The translations under genes were made by a program, and so were the position numbers. A stretch of 64,000 nucleotides of DNA from Flagellimonas flava. Its GTDB lineage: Bacteria; Bacteroidota; Bacteroidia; Flavobacteriales; Flavobacteriaceae. The notes below the pieces were generated by a model. The model did not search any database, was not told the origin of the DNA, and saw only the letters and a list, made by a program, of their open reading frames with translations. The stretch is from assembly GCF_900129665.1 (NCBI RefSeq), contig NZ_FQWL01000001.1, positions 558,001-622,000 on the forward strand, in the 5' to 3' direction. Below, piece after piece: positions 49,245 to 58,643 of this stretch (positions within the stretch are counted from its first letter, which is position 1; every line of letters begins with the position of its first letter).

Positions 49245-49982
49245 ATGCCAAGAATCATTTTTGCCCTGTGTTTGTTTGCCGTTCTGTCCTGTAAGAATAC
49301 CACCAAACCCGAGATTTCGGCCCAAGATATTGTAGACAAATCCATAGAAGTCAGTGGTGGACAGTTGCACAAAGACCATGATTCCTCTTTTTTATTTCGA
49401 AATAGGAAATATATCGCCACCCGTGAAAATGGCAAGAAAGTGCTAAAACGAATCACCTATTTGGATTCTGTAGTAATTACCGATGTTAGAGCCCATGATG
49501 GTTTAGCTCGCTATATCAATGACAGCTTGGTTTCTTTGTCCGACTCCTTGGCAAACCGATATGCCAACGCTGTAAATTCCGTGCACTATTTTGCAAGGTT
49601 GCCCTTTGGCCTAAATGATAAAGCGGTGAATAAGACGTATCTGGGTGAAGAAATAATCAAAGGGGAAAACTACTACAAAATTAAGGTCACCTTTGATCAA
49701 CAAGGCGGCGGAGATGATTTTGATGACACCTATGTGTACTGGTTCCATGCAATCACCTTTAAACCTGACTACCTGGCATACGACTTTCATGTGAATGGTG
49801 GAGGGCAGCGCTTTAGGGTAGCGTACAATGAGCGCTATATTGATGGAATAAGGTTCGTGGATTACGAAAATTACAAATCCAAGGACAAAGAGACGGATAT
49901 TCTTTCCATCGGGACGCTATATGAGCAAGGTGGGTTGGAATTATTGTCCAAAATTGAACTTTCGGAAATTACAGTGGAATAA
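49245..49982 (+). CDS. DUF6503-type lipoprotein
   Basis: 245 residues from the ATG at 49245 (MPRIIFALCLFAVLSC), chosen because it gives a clean lipoprotein signal with Cys 16; the frame extends back to 49203. The mature protein has ISAQDIVDKSIEVSGG, then a beta-rich body with YYKIKVTFDQQGGGDDFDD and YVYWFHAITFKPDYLAYDFH. It fits the DUF6503 family of exported Bacteroidota proteins. Function unknown. Its stop abuts the stop of the converging phosphatase. Confidence 0.82.
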   Translation: MPRIIFALCLFAVLSCKNTTKPEISAQDIVDKSIEVSGGQLHKDHDSSFLFRNRKYIATRENGKKVLKRITYLDSVVITDVRAHDGLARYINDSLVSLSDSLANRYANAVNSVHYFARLPFGLNDKAVNKTYLGEEIIKGENYYKIKVTFDQQGGGDDFDDTYVYWFHAITFKPDYLAYDFHVNGGGQRFRVAYNERYIDGIRFVDYENYKSKDKETDILSIGTLYEQGGLELLSKIELSEITVE

Positions 49983-50516
49983 CTAATCCATCCGTAATCG
50001 GAAATCAGTGGCCTCACCGTCTATGACCCTAACAATGAAAAGGCTACCGTTGTCATGATCATCCATGGAATCATATTTTTGGTTGTTCAGCATTTTGTTT
50101 ACAAAATCTGGTGTAGTGTTGCTATGGCCTACGACCAAAACGTTGAGTCCTTCATTTTCGGCTTTAAAAGCTTCAATGTCCATGGACGAAGGATCGTAGT
50201 ATTTGACATCGATATTTTTTTTGACAGAAGTTGGTGCGGCTGTCATAGATGTTCGCTCGTAATTGGTCGAATAAATCACATCAAGAGGTATGGCATCAAA
50301 CACTTCAGCCCATTTTATGGCCCGGTTTAACCCATCTTGATTGAGTTCGGGATCCAGATTTTCTTGGTCTGTCCTATCCTTTTCCGCATGTCGTATAAAA
50401 TAGAAAGTGGAAATCACAGGATCTTCTGTAATTTCCATATCTTTATTGGAGTCGTTACAGCTTATACCTGTTAGTGCAAAGAATGTAAAGGCAATCAAAA
50501 ATTTTGTTGTTCGCAT
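49983..50516 (-). CDS. Histidine-phosphatase-family lipoprotein
   Basis: 177 residues. Lipoprotein signal with Cys 20 (FFALTGISC). Phosphatase motif FYFIRHAEKDRTD with the catalytic His in R-H, and the second His in VLVVGHSNTTPDFV. Related to SixA/phosphoglycerate-mutase-like phosphatases, here exported. Substrate unknown. Confidence 0.9.
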   Translation of the reverse strand: MRTTKFLIAFTFFALTGISCNDSNKDMEITEDPVISTFYFIRHAEKDRTDQENLDPELNQDGLNRAIKWAEVFDAIPLDVIYSTNYERTSMTAAPTSVKKNIDVKYYDPSSMDIEAFKAENEGLNVLVVGHSNTTPDFVNKMLNNQKYDSMDDHDNGSLFIVRVIDGEATDFRLRMD

Positions 50517-50588
50517 AACTACTGGTCTAAATCCCCTGAATTTTCCGTAGGTTCATTTAAATGTAACGTTTAAATTTCATTTTATCGT

Positions 50589-52169
50589 ATGCTGAGGCAT
50601 TTCAGTTGGTATTCTCTAGTATTAATGGTGTGTACGGTTACCGCACAGGAAACCGTGCTTCCTACCGATTTTAGGCAACACAACCTTACCCAATTCAATG
50701 CAAGTTTATTGAATCCGGCCTTTGGTTTGGATTGGAACAAGCCTAGTTCGGTCTCGATTTGGTCTCGATGGCAATGGCAGACCCTGGATGGGGACCCTAC
50801 CACTATTTTTGCAAATTACACGCAACAAATCAACACGAATTCAGCCGCTGGAGTAGGCTTTTTGCAACACAATACCGGAACATATCTGAATACCGGTTTA
50901 AACCTTAACTATGTTCATGGATTGGAACTGGATGGAAATATTCGACTTCTTTTTGGATTGAATGTGTTTGGGTTTAGGGAAGAACTGGCTGACGATCGAT
51001 TTACCCCAGATCCGGATATCGACTTACCAGAATTGGAAAATACCGATGATTTTATTCTGATGTTCTCTCCAGGTCTCCAACTTCAAATAGATAAATTTGG
51101 ATTGGGACTGGCAGTGGAAAATGCCGTCGACGTCAATTTTTCAGATAGTGGTCGTGGCAGGGGAGATGGAGGCACAGTGGTATTTGGGACCTTGAGTTAT
51201 GATTTTCCGGTGATGTTATTTGGCGGTACCGATGATAATTTTGTTCGGCCAATTCTCTATGTGAAGTCAATTCCTGACGGGGACACTCAATTTGGTTTAA
51301 ATAGTTTGTTTTCCACTTCGTGGTTTTGGGTCCAAGCTGGTTATAATAATTTTTATGGAGCTTCTGGAGGACTTGGTATTACTTTGGCCAGACATTTTTC
51401 TGTTGGTGGTTTGATGGAATTCGGGGGGGATGAGATGCTGTCCGATGACAATTCTACCTTGGAGCTGGTGGTTTCTTATCATTGGGGGGCTTCGGATGCA
51501 CGTAAAAAAGTGGTTGATTTTGATGTGGAAAAAGATGATGCTTTGGCCCGTGCCCGAATGCAAGCTGAAGCAGAAAAACTCCGAAAAGAAGAACAGGCCA
51601 AACGAGAAGCCGAGCTATTGGAAAATGAACGAATAAAGTTAGAGGCTGACCGATTAGAGGAGGAGAGCAGATTGCGGGAAGCTGAGGCGGTGGCCCTCGC
51701 TCAACAGCAAAAAAAGGATTCTTTGGAAGCTGCAAATGCTATAGCGGAGGCTCGAAGGTTGGCTGAACATCAACAGAAAAAAGATTCCTTGGACTCTGCG
51801 AATGCCTTTGCTGAGGCACAAAGGAGAGCGGAACAACAACGCTTGGACAGTATTGCTAAAGTGCAGGCGCAAAAGGTGGAAGTAAGGCCCAATGAAAAGT
51901 ATGAAGAGGTTAAAAGCGCTGGCGGCCTTGAGCCCGGATTCTACCTCATTGCCAACGTATTTGGAACCAAGAAGTACTACGAGAACTTTATGGCGCAACT
52001 ACAGAAGAGAGGTCTGCAGCCAAAATCCTTCTACCGAGAGGTGAACAAATACAGGTATGTTTATCTAAATAGATATGATACCATGGATGAGGCCAGAAAA
52101 GCCCGGGATTCCAAGTTCTTCGGCCGTTACACAGATAAAACCTGGATTTTCAGGGTAAGGGGTAATTGA
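50589..52169 (+). CDS. PorP/SprF-family protein with coiled-coil and SPOR-like tail
   Basis: 526 residues, longer than the usual roughly 300. Signal peptide SLVLMVCTVTAQ, then a PorP/SprF-type outer-membrane beta-barrel (FNASLLNPAFG, then repeated amphipathic strands, about 20-305). Residues about 318-430 are a charged coiled coil with at least two near-identical 22-23-residue repeats (QQKKDSLEAANAIAEARR, QQKKDSLDSANAFAEAQR). The last 85 residues (PGFYLIANVFGTKKYYENF, KYRYVYLNRYDTMDEARKA) resemble a SPOR-type fold. PorP/SprF proteins work with type IX substrates; the tail suggests peptidoglycan contact. Confidence 0.85.
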   Translation: MLRHFSWYSLVLMVCTVTAQETVLPTDFRQHNLTQFNASLLNPAFGLDWNKPSSVSIWSRWQWQTLDGDPTTIFANYTQQINTNSAAGVGFLQHNTGTYLNTGLNLNYVHGLELDGNIRLLFGLNVFGFREELADDRFTPDPDIDLPELENTDDFILMFSPGLQLQIDKFGLGLAVENAVDVNFSDSGRGRGDGGTVVFGTLSYDFPVMLFGGTDDNFVRPILYVKSIPDGDTQFGLNSLFSTSWFWVQAGYNNFYGASGGLGITLARHFSVGGLMEFGGDEMLSDDNSTLELVVSYHWGASDARKKVVDFDVEKDDALARARMQAEAEKLRKEEQAKREAELLENERIKLEADRLEEESRLREAEAVALAQQQKKDSLEAANAIAEARRLAEHQQKKDSLDSANAFAEAQRRAEQQRLDSIAKVQAQKVEVRPNEKYEEVKSAGGLEPGFYLIANVFGTKKYYENFMAQLQKRGLQPKSFYREVNKYRYVYLNRYDTMDEARKARDSKFFGRYTDKTWIFRVRGN

Positions 52170-52182
52170 CGAAGAGCTACTG

Positions 52183-52779
52183 TTAATTTTTGATTTCTTG
52201 TTGTATCAAATGCTCCAGATAGGCAATGGTATTGACCAGATACTTCCGATCTCTTGTCATAGTGGACATTGCAACTGCACCTTGTAACATGGTATATAGC
52301 TGTTTTGCAAATTGTCCCGGTGGAACAGGCAAGTGAATCTCCCCTTGTTTTGCACCGTCCTCCAAAACCAAGGCAATTTTACCTTCAATTTCTTTGATGG
52401 TCTCTTTCACGGCAGCGGCCAAAAGGTGGTTATTATTTTGTGCATCAACGCCAACATTGAGAATGGGACAGCCTCCAAAAGGCAGCGTGAAAACATCATA
52501 TTGTCTATAAAAACGCAAAAGTGAAAACAGTTTGTCCATGGCCTTACCTTCCGAGTTTAATTTCTCATCCAAGGTTTCAAGAAGATGGTTGCGATTGTAT
52601 TCAAATGCAGAAAGTGCCAGCGCCTCTTTGTTCTCAAAATTTCCGTAAATCGCTCCTTTGGTCAGACCAGTAGCTTCGGTCAAATCACTCATACTGGTCC
52701 CTACATAGCCAAATTTATTGAATATGGGCGCAACAGTCTCAATAATATACGCGGTGGTCCGCTCGGCTTTGGTCGACAT
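52183..52779 (-). CDS. TetR/AcrR-family transcriptional regulator
   Basis: 198 residues: N-terminal helix-turn-helix (about 8-55; YVGTSMSDLTEATGLTKGAIYGNFENKEAL) and a helical ligand-binding domain. Similar to regulators that repress transport or lipid genes; ligand unknown. It lies 75 bases after the dipeptidase start-to-stop direction (the dipeptidase gene is upstream on the same strand), so it could be a separate unit. Converges with the PorP/SprF gene. Confidence 0.92.
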   Translation of the reverse strand: MSTKAERTTAYIIETVAPIFNKFGYVGTSMSDLTEATGLTKGAIYGNFENKEALALSAFEYNRNHLLETLDEKLNSEGKAMDKLFSLLRFYRQYDVFTLPFGGCPILNVGVDAQNNNHLLAAAVKETIKEIEGKIALVLEDGAKQGEIHLPVPPGQFAKQLYTMLQGAVAMSTMTRDRKYLVNTIAYLEHLIQQEIKN

Positions 52780-52853
52780 TCTGGGTTTGGGTTGGTTTTA
52801 GCTAATATATAAAAATATACTGCTGGGTATCAATTTGCCCTTTAGTTTTAACA

Positions 52854-53918
52854 TCAGGCCCATGTCTTTTTCAAGAAACGAATGAAGTTGGAATGCAAGA
52901 TGTTGTTAATGGCTTCCTTTTGATATCCTCTTTTTGCAAGCAACTGGGGGACCTTTTGTAAGTCAGCTATCGTATCCAAATCCATTGGACTTTGTTCCGT
53001 TCCAAAGGCACCATCCAAGTCTGTACCTATGCCCACATGATTTGCGTTTCCTGCAAGCTGGCAAATATGGTCGATATGGTCGACCATTTTATCAAGGGTC
53101 ACTCCCAAACCAACTGGTGTGGACTGACCCCGCACCCAATTGGGAACCATCATCCATGTGTCCAAAGGCATGCCAATCACAGCTTCCCTGTCTATTAGCT
53201 CCTTCAATTGATCATCTGAGAACTGTCTGTTATGGTCTACCAAAGCCCTACAGTTGCTATGACTGGCCCAAATGGGCCCATTGTAATGCTTCATGGCCTC
53301 CCAAAAGCTTTCCTCGCAAAGATGGGTTGCATCCAATATGATGTTCAAATCCTCTATTTTCTTTAGAAGTTCACGGCCCTTTGTTCCCAATCCACCAATG
53401 GAATCCGTACCATATGCGTAAACCCCGGGACCATAGTGTGCAGGTCCAATGGCCCTAAGGCCTGAGGCGTGTGCCATTTCAAGATACTCCAAATCCACTA
53501 TAGAATCTGCTCCTTCCAAGCTAAGGATATAGCCGATGGGTTTTTTAGGTTCGTCCTTTTGCCAGAGTTCCAGATGGGAATTAAGCACCTCTAGGTTCCC
53601 AATTTGAACCATTTCGCCTACCTTTTCCATAGCTTGATACCAAGCCAACTGGCCTTGGGTCTGTGCCCAGGCTTGTTCTTGGGAATTCCATCCAGGCAAG
53701 GGATTATCTGGAGCAACATAACGAGCAATTTGGGTAGCAACACAAAGACCAATGTTTCCTTTGCGCATGGCATTAAGGGAAACGGTGTTGTTTCCTCGGT
53801 CTGGTTTATCCGACATACCTTCTTCCGATTTTCGGATATCTTCGACCGAAAGTCTAAGGTCACGATTCCATTCCATGGCGTTCATGGCCAAGTCCAAATG
53901 GGCATCAAAAATGAACAT
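52854..53918 (-). CDS. Membrane-dipeptidase-type (peptidase M19) enzyme
   Basis: 354 residues, amidohydrolase-like barrel. Metal motifs: H7-L-D9 in FDAHLDLAM, Glu in LSLEGADSI, His in LDATHLCEES and the His in WASHSNCRAL, with VGIGTDLDGAFG late. M19 enzymes cleave dipeptides, some with D-residues. No signal peptide is visible, so it is cytosolic. Preceded by RidA (38 bases) and GntP genes, suggesting one catabolic unit. Confidence 0.92.
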   Translation of the reverse strand: MFIFDAHLDLAMNAMEWNRDLRLSVEDIRKSEEGMSDKPDRGNNTVSLNAMRKGNIGLCVATQIARYVAPDNPLPGWNSQEQAWAQTQGQLAWYQAMEKVGEMVQIGNLEVLNSHLELWQKDEPKKPIGYILSLEGADSIVDLEYLEMAHASGLRAIGPAHYGPGVYAYGTDSIGGLGTKGRELLKKIEDLNIILDATHLCEESFWEAMKHYNGPIWASHSNCRALVDHNRQFSDDQLKELIDREAVIGMPLDTWMMVPNWVRGQSTPVGLGVTLDKMVDHIDHICQLAGNANHVGIGTDLDGAFGTEQSPMDLDTIADLQKVPQLLAKRGYQKEAINNILHSNFIRFLKKTWA

Positions 53919-53956
53919 CTTTGGCTGCTTTTAAATTGAGTTAGAAGATTATTGGC

Positions 53957-54424
53957 TTACTCGCGCAATTGAAACATGGCTTCAATTTCAACTGCGGTGT
54001 TTTCTGGAAGGGTCATTCCTACTGCACTTCGCACTCCTATCCCATGTTCTCGACCAAAGATTTCCGCCATTAATTCGCTGAATCCATTGATCACATAGGG
54101 ATGTTTCACAAAATCAGGGGTGCAATTTACCATACCCAATACTTTCACCACACGTTTTACGCGGTCTAAACTTCCAAAATGAGTCGTTATTGTGGATAAC
54201 ATGGTGAGAGCCACCTGTCTGGCTGCCAGTTTGGCCTGATCCTCATCCATATCCTCGCCGACTCTTCCCAGGATATAGGTACCGTCATCTTGCATTGGGC
54301 CCTGCCCGGAAACATATAAAAACGAGTCAACTACCAAAATAGGTCTATAAACTCCTGCCGGAGGAGGAGCTGGAGGGAGAACGAGTCCCATTTCCTTTAC
54401 TTTTTCAGAGGGTGATTTGTCCAT
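53957..54424 (-). CDS. RidA-family (YjgF/YER057c/UK114) protein
   Basis: 155 residues, about 25 more than E. coli RidA because of an N-terminal extension (DKSPSEKVKEMGLVLPPAP). The key Arg-containing motif GVRSAVGMTLPENTAVEIEAMF is intact, including the Arg and the two Glu of the active site, so it may hydrolyse reactive enamines and imines. Lies 10 bases after GntP and before the M19 peptidase, which fits removal of an imine made during amino acid breakdown. Confidence 0.92.
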   Translation of the reverse strand: MDKSPSEKVKEMGLVLPPAPPPAGVYRPILVVDSFLYVSGQGPMQDDGTYILGRVGEDMDEDQAKLAARQVALTMLSTITTHFGSLDRVKRVVKVLGMVNCTPDFVKHPYVINGFSELMAEIFGREHGIGVRSAVGMTLPENTAVEIEAMFQLRE

Positions 54425-54434
54425 ATTTTTTTGA

Positions 54435-55748
54435 TTAAATTACCTGATTCAATACTAAAACCCCTAATAGTCCCATTATACCCACCAAGGTTTCCATGAC
54501 GGTCCAAGTGGATAAGGTCTCTTTCACTGAAAGGTTAAAATACTCTTTAAACATCCAAAAACCGGTGTCGTTTACATGCGATAGCATAAGGCTTCCAGAT
54601 CCAATGGCTAGCACCATAAGTTCGGTACTTACATTTGCGCTGGCGGCCAAGGGCAATACTATTCCCGCAGCAGTTAAACCTGCAACGGTTGCAGACCCAA
54701 CACTTACCCTAATTGCAGTGGCAATTAACCAGGCAAGAACAAGTGGGGAAATTGCAGAGCCTTCCAAACTGGACGCGATGTAATCACTCACTTTACTATC
54801 GATCAATACCTCTTTTAGCGCTCCCGCACCCGCAATAATCAACAAAATCATGGTGATGCTGGTAACAGAAGTGGATATGGATTGCATAACTGTTTTCATG
54901 TCTTTTCCACGAGCTATACCCAGAGTATAGATAGCGACCAAAACTGAAATTAACAGTGCAATCACAGGATTTCCAAGGAAAACCAAAATATTTTTCAAGA
55001 GTCCATCTTGCAGCCATTGTTCCGCGCCAATTGCAATTCCAATTAGAATAATAGGTAAAAGGGCACTTAAAATACTCGTGGCTGTTGAGGGAAGTTGTTC
55101 TTCGGGAATTAAAACAGGATTGTAAAACTCTTTCAAAGGTTTGGCCTCTACTTTCTTGATGGTTCTTGCGAACAAGGGACCTGCAACGAGGATAGCGGGG
55201 ATGGCAATGATGATTCCATACACCAAGGTCTTACCAATATCGGCATTAAACATGGCTGCTATCGCCGTTGGGGCGGGATGGGGTGGGAGGTAACCATGGG
55301 TAACCGAAAGGGAAGTCAGCATGGGTAAGCCTACATAAAGTAGCGGAAGACGAGTGGACATTGCGATGGTAAACACCAATGGGATGAGAATTACAAAGCC
55401 AACCGAATAAAACATTGGAATTCCAACAATAAAACCCGTTAGTACCATCGCCCATTGAACGTTTTTTACGCCAAAGGCATCCACCAACTTAGTGGTAATT
55501 CTTTGCGCCGCTCCACTGTCCGCTACCAGTTTTCCCAGCATGGCGCCCAGACCAAGAATCAAGACCAGAAACCCGAGCGTATTCCCAATTCCCCGTTGAA
55601 TTGATTTCACCAGTCCTTCAAGTTCCATTCCCTGTGCAATACCCACAAAAAGGCACACAATGATGAAAGCCAAAAAGGCATTTAACTTTACTCTGGCAAT
55701 TAAAATAAAAAGCAGTAGGATCCCAATTAGGGCAATAATTATTGGCAT
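54435..55748 (-). CDS. GntP-family permease
   Basis: 437 residues with about 12 to 14 membrane segments. Family motifs include LVLILGLGAMLGKLVADSG, GIPMFYSVGFVILIPLVF, GYLPPHPAPTAIA and GSLMLSHVNDTGFWMFKEYF. GntP transporters carry gluconate or other hydroxy acids, and some D-serine. Given RidA and a dipeptidase downstream, an amino acid-like substrate is more likely than gluconate; this is inference. Confidence 0.92.
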   Translation of the reverse strand: MPIIIALIGILLLFILIARVKLNAFLAFIIVCLFVGIAQGMELEGLVKSIQRGIGNTLGFLVLILGLGAMLGKLVADSGAAQRITTKLVDAFGVKNVQWAMVLTGFIVGIPMFYSVGFVILIPLVFTIAMSTRLPLLYVGLPMLTSLSVTHGYLPPHPAPTAIAAMFNADIGKTLVYGIIIAIPAILVAGPLFARTIKKVEAKPLKEFYNPVLIPEEQLPSTATSILSALLPIILIGIAIGAEQWLQDGLLKNILVFLGNPVIALLISVLVAIYTLGIARGKDMKTVMQSISTSVTSITMILLIIAGAGALKEVLIDSKVSDYIASSLEGSAISPLVLAWLIATAIRVSVGSATVAGLTAAGIVLPLAASANVSTELMVLAIGSGSLMLSHVNDTGFWMFKEYFNLSVKETLSTWTVMETLVGIMGLLGVLVLNQVI

Positions 55749-55842
55749 GGTTGGATGTATGTAAAACCCCTAAAATAAAGAATTGCTTTGAAACAAAGCA
55801 CAACAGTTTTCCTCTATGTTGTTAGGATTAGTTTTAACCCAA

Positions 55843-55880
55843 CAAAAAAGCCCCTTCCCAAAATAGGAAAGAGGCCTTAT
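55843..55880 (-). terminator. clpB terminator
   Basis: Imperfect hairpin GCCCCTTCC (55850-55858) / GGAAAGAGGC (55866-55875), with an A run before it (55844-55849) that becomes a T run on the minus strand. It starts about 23 bases past the clpB stop. Confidence 0.65.
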
Positions 55881-55897
55881 TGGAATTTATAATGCGA

Positions 55898-58498
55898 TTA
55901 ACCTACCAATTCGCTTTGGTTTCTAAAAACCAATTGATCGTCAAAAGAGTCCAGAAGAATTATACTATCCGCTTTTATTTTTCCGGCCAATAGTTCTTTA
56001 GACAAATTATTCAGCACCTCCTTTTGGATCAATCGCTTTACAGGCCTCGCCCCAAATTGAGGGTCGTAGCCTTTTTCGGCCAAATAGCTTATGGCTTCCT
56101 CAGTGGCATCCATGGTGATATGTTGCTTGGATACCATTTTCTTCAATTGTTCCAATTGGAGTCGTACGATCTCTTTGATATTGGCTTTGTCCAAAGGGGT
56201 GAACATAATGATATCATCGATTCGGTTCAAGAACTCAGGGCGAATGGTCTTTCTTAAAAGTCCCATTACCTCAACACGGGCTGCATTTGCAGCGCTTTCT
56301 ACATCCACGGCACCATCAAATTTCTCTTGAATAATCTGACTGCCCATATTGCTGGTCATAATGATAATGGAGTTCTTAAAATCTGCAACGCGACCTTTGT
56401 TATCTGTAAGCCTTCCTTCATCCAACACCTGTAAAAGAATGTTGAAAGTATCGGGATGGGCTTTTTCGATTTCATCTAGAAGTACCACGGAATAGGGTTT
56501 TCTTCTGACAGCTTCCGTCAATTGTCCTCCTTCATCGTAACCAACGTATCCGGGAGGTGCGCCAACCAAACGGCTAACCGAGTGACGTTCTTGGTACTCG
56601 CTCATATCAATCCTTGTAATGGCATTTTCATCATCAAAGAGGTAGGCCGCTAAAGTTTTGGCCAACTCCGTTTTTCCTACCCCGGTATTCCCTAGGAATA
56701 GAAAAGAGCCAATAGGTTTTTTAGCATCTTGAAGTCCTGCTCTACTCCTTCGAATTGCATCCGAGACGGCAATGATGGCCTCATCCTGCCCAACGACTCT
56801 TTTGTGTAGGACATCTTCCAGTTGCAGTAGTTTTTCGCGCTCACTTTGCATCATTTTGGTCACGGGAATACCTGTCCATTTGGCAACCACTTCGGCGATA
56901 TCCTCATTGGTCACTTCTTCTTTGATTAAAGTTCCGGCAGTCTGTTGGGCCGCCAATTCATCTTGGAGTTTTTCCAAGGTTTCCTGGGACTCCTTTATTT
57001 TACCATAACGTAATTCGGCAACTTTACCGTAGTCCCCGTTCCGTTCGGCACGTTCGGCCTCTAGTTTGTAATTCTCAATATCCTGTTTGGTCTTTTGGAT
57101 TTGATCCACAACCGATTTTTCGCTTTCCCATTGGGCAAAAATCTGATTGCGTTCTTCCTTTAGATTGGCCAGTTCTAAGTTCAATGTCTGTAGTTTGGCT
57201 TTATCATCCTCGCGTTTTATGGCCTCAATCTCAATCTCCAATTGCATTATTTTTCGGTCCAAGACGTCCAACTCTTCCGGTTTGGAGTTAATTTCCATTC
57301 GAAGTTTGGAAGCTGCTTCATCCATTAGATCTATGGCCTTGTCAGGCAAAAACCTATTGGTTATGTAGCGCTGCGAAAGTTCCACGGCGGCAATCACGGC
57401 CTCATCCTTGACTCGTACCTTATGATGGGCCTCATACTTTTCCTTGATACCACGGAGGATGGAAATGGCGCTTTCAGTATCAGGTTCATCAATTATCACT
57501 TTTTGGAAACGGCGTTCCAAGGCCTTGTCCTTTTCAAAATATTTTTGATATTCATCTAGGGTAGTAGCGCCTATTGCCCGCAATTCCCCTCTAGCCAAAG
57601 CAGGTTTTAAGATGTTGGCGGCATCCATAGCTCCTTGTCCGCCACCGGCTCCAACAAGGGTATGAATCTCGTCTATAAATAGCACTATGTCACCATCAGA
57701 AGAGGTTACTTCTTTAATTACAGCTTTAAGTCGCTCTTCGAACTCTCCCTTGAATTTGGCGCCAGCGATCAATGCTCCCATATCCAGGGAATAAATGGTC
57801 TTGTCTTTTAGATTTTCCGGGATATCACCCTGTACGATTCTATGTGCCAGACCCTCCGCTATAGCTGTTTTACCCACACCAGGTTCCCCAACGAGCATAG
57901 GGTTGTTTTTGGTTCTTCGGGATAAGATTTGCAATACCCTTCGTATTTCCTCGTCCCTGCCGATTACGGGATCTAGTTTGCCGTTGTCTGCAAGCTGGTT
58001 GAGGTTTTTGGCGTATTTATCCAGCGAATTGTAGGTGTCCTCGGCGCTTTGAGAAGTGACCTTTCCACCTTTTCGAAGTTCTTGAATGGCAGCATTAAGG
58101 TCTTTTTCGTTGACTCCCTGATCCTTCAGAATTTGGGCTATTTTGCTTTTAGATTTGAAGATTGCCATCAAAAGATGTTCAATGGATACAAACTCATCTC
58201 CCTGCTTTTTGGCAATACTGCTCGCCTCATTAAGCGATTTTCCTGCTTCACGAGATAGCACAATATCACCTCCAGATACTTTGGAGAAGCTTTCCAGTTC
58301 CTTTCCCAAGATTTGGTTAACGAAGCTGGTGTTGACATTCAACTTCTTTAAGATGAAGGGCAGCACGTTTTCGTCCACTTCGGCAATCGCTTTGAAAAGG
58401 TGTTCGTTTTCTATTTGTTGATGCCCTAGTTCTTGTGCGAGCTGTTGCGCCTGCTGTAAGGCTTCCTGTGATTTTATAGTAAAGTTGTTAAAATTCAT
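55898..58498 (-). CDS. clpB: ATP-dependent chaperone ClpB
   Basis: 866 residues, full length. N-terminal double-repeat domain (1-145), AAA domain 1 with Walker A GEPGVGKT at 204-211, the middle coiled coil (about 400-525), and AAA domain 2 with [13 protein letters not shown] near 605 and [20 protein letters not shown]. ClpB pulls protein aggregates apart with DnaK. It diverges from ytxJ across 145 bases holding two operator-like repeats, so it is likely stress-regulated. Confidence 0.97.
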   Translation of the reverse strand: MNFNNFTIKSQEALQQAQQLAQELGHQQIENEHLFKAIAEVDENVLPFILKKLNVNTSFVNQILGKELESFSKVSGGDIVLSREAGKSLNEASSIAKKQGDEFVSIEHLLMAIFKSKSKIAQILKDQGVNEKDLNAAIQELRKGGKVTSQSAEDTYNSLDKYAKNLNQLADNGKLDPVIGRDEEIRRVLQILSRRTKNNPMLVGEPGVGKTAIAEGLAHRIVQGDIPENLKDKTIYSLDMGALIAGAKFKGEFEERLKAVIKEVTSSDGDIVLFIDEIHTLVGAGGGQGAMDAANILKPALARGELRAIGATTLDEYQKYFEKDKALERRFQKVIIDEPDTESAISILRGIKEKYEAHHKVRVKDEAVIAAVELSQRYITNRFLPDKAIDLMDEAASKLRMEINSKPEELDVLDRKIMQLEIEIEAIKREDDKAKLQTLNLELANLKEERNQIFAQWESEKSVVDQIQKTKQDIENYKLEAERAERNGDYGKVAELRYGKIKESQETLEKLQDELAAQQTAGTLIKEEVTNEDIAEVVAKWTGIPVTKMMQSEREKLLQLEDVLHKRVVGQDEAIIAVSDAIRRSRAGLQDAKKPIGSFLFLGNTGVGKTELAKTLAAYLFDDENAITRIDMSEYQERHSVSRLVGAPPGYVGYDEGGQLTEAVRRKPYSVVLLDEIEKAHPDTFNILLQVLDEGRLTDNKGRVADFKNSIIIMTSNMGSQIIQEKFDGAVDVESAANAARVEVMGLLRKTIRPEFLNRIDDIIMFTPLDKANIKEIVRLQLEQLKKMVSKQHITMDATEEAISYLAEKGYDPQFGARPVKRLIQKEVLNNLSKELLAGKIKADSIILLDSFDDQLVFRNQSELVG

Positions 58499-58527
58499 TT
58501 TTCATTGTTTTTACCATGAATGGTCAA

Positions 58528-58594
58528 CAACCTTACCATTCGCCAAGTACCGACAAAATGTCGCTAAAACCCTGAAAACAAAGGACATTTCGTC
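58528..58594. promoter_or_regulatory. Paired inverted repeats (candidate stress operator) between clpB and ytxJ
   Basis: Perfect 11-bp palindrome GACAAAATGTC (58552-58562, extending to CGACAAAATGTCG at 58551-58563) and a second copy GACATTTCGTC (58584-58594) matching the complement of the first except one base. Their centres are 32 bp apart, about three helical turns. On the minus strand TAAGGTTG (58535-58528), one base off the minus-7 consensus, and TTTG in the palindrome (58557-58554) with 18 bases between could form the clpB promoter, so a regulator at the palindrome would cover minus-33. Confidence 0.45.
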
Positions 58595-58631
58595 ATAATG
58601 TAAGTTTTTTAGCCCAGCTCGACATATCTAT

Positions 58632-58639
58632 TAAATTTG
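58632..58639 (+). promoter_or_regulatory. Predicted minus-7 box of ytxJ abutting the start
   Basis: TAAATTTG matches TAnnTTTG and ends 4 bases before the ATG at 58644. No later in-frame ATG gives a plausible protein, so if this box is used the message is leaderless or nearly so. Confidence 0.4.
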
Positions 58640-58643
58640 CATT

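Noticed and set aside
40520-55748. gntK and the GntP permease as one gluconate system
   Set aside because: They are 14 kb apart in different units, with RidA and a dipeptidase beside the permease instead.
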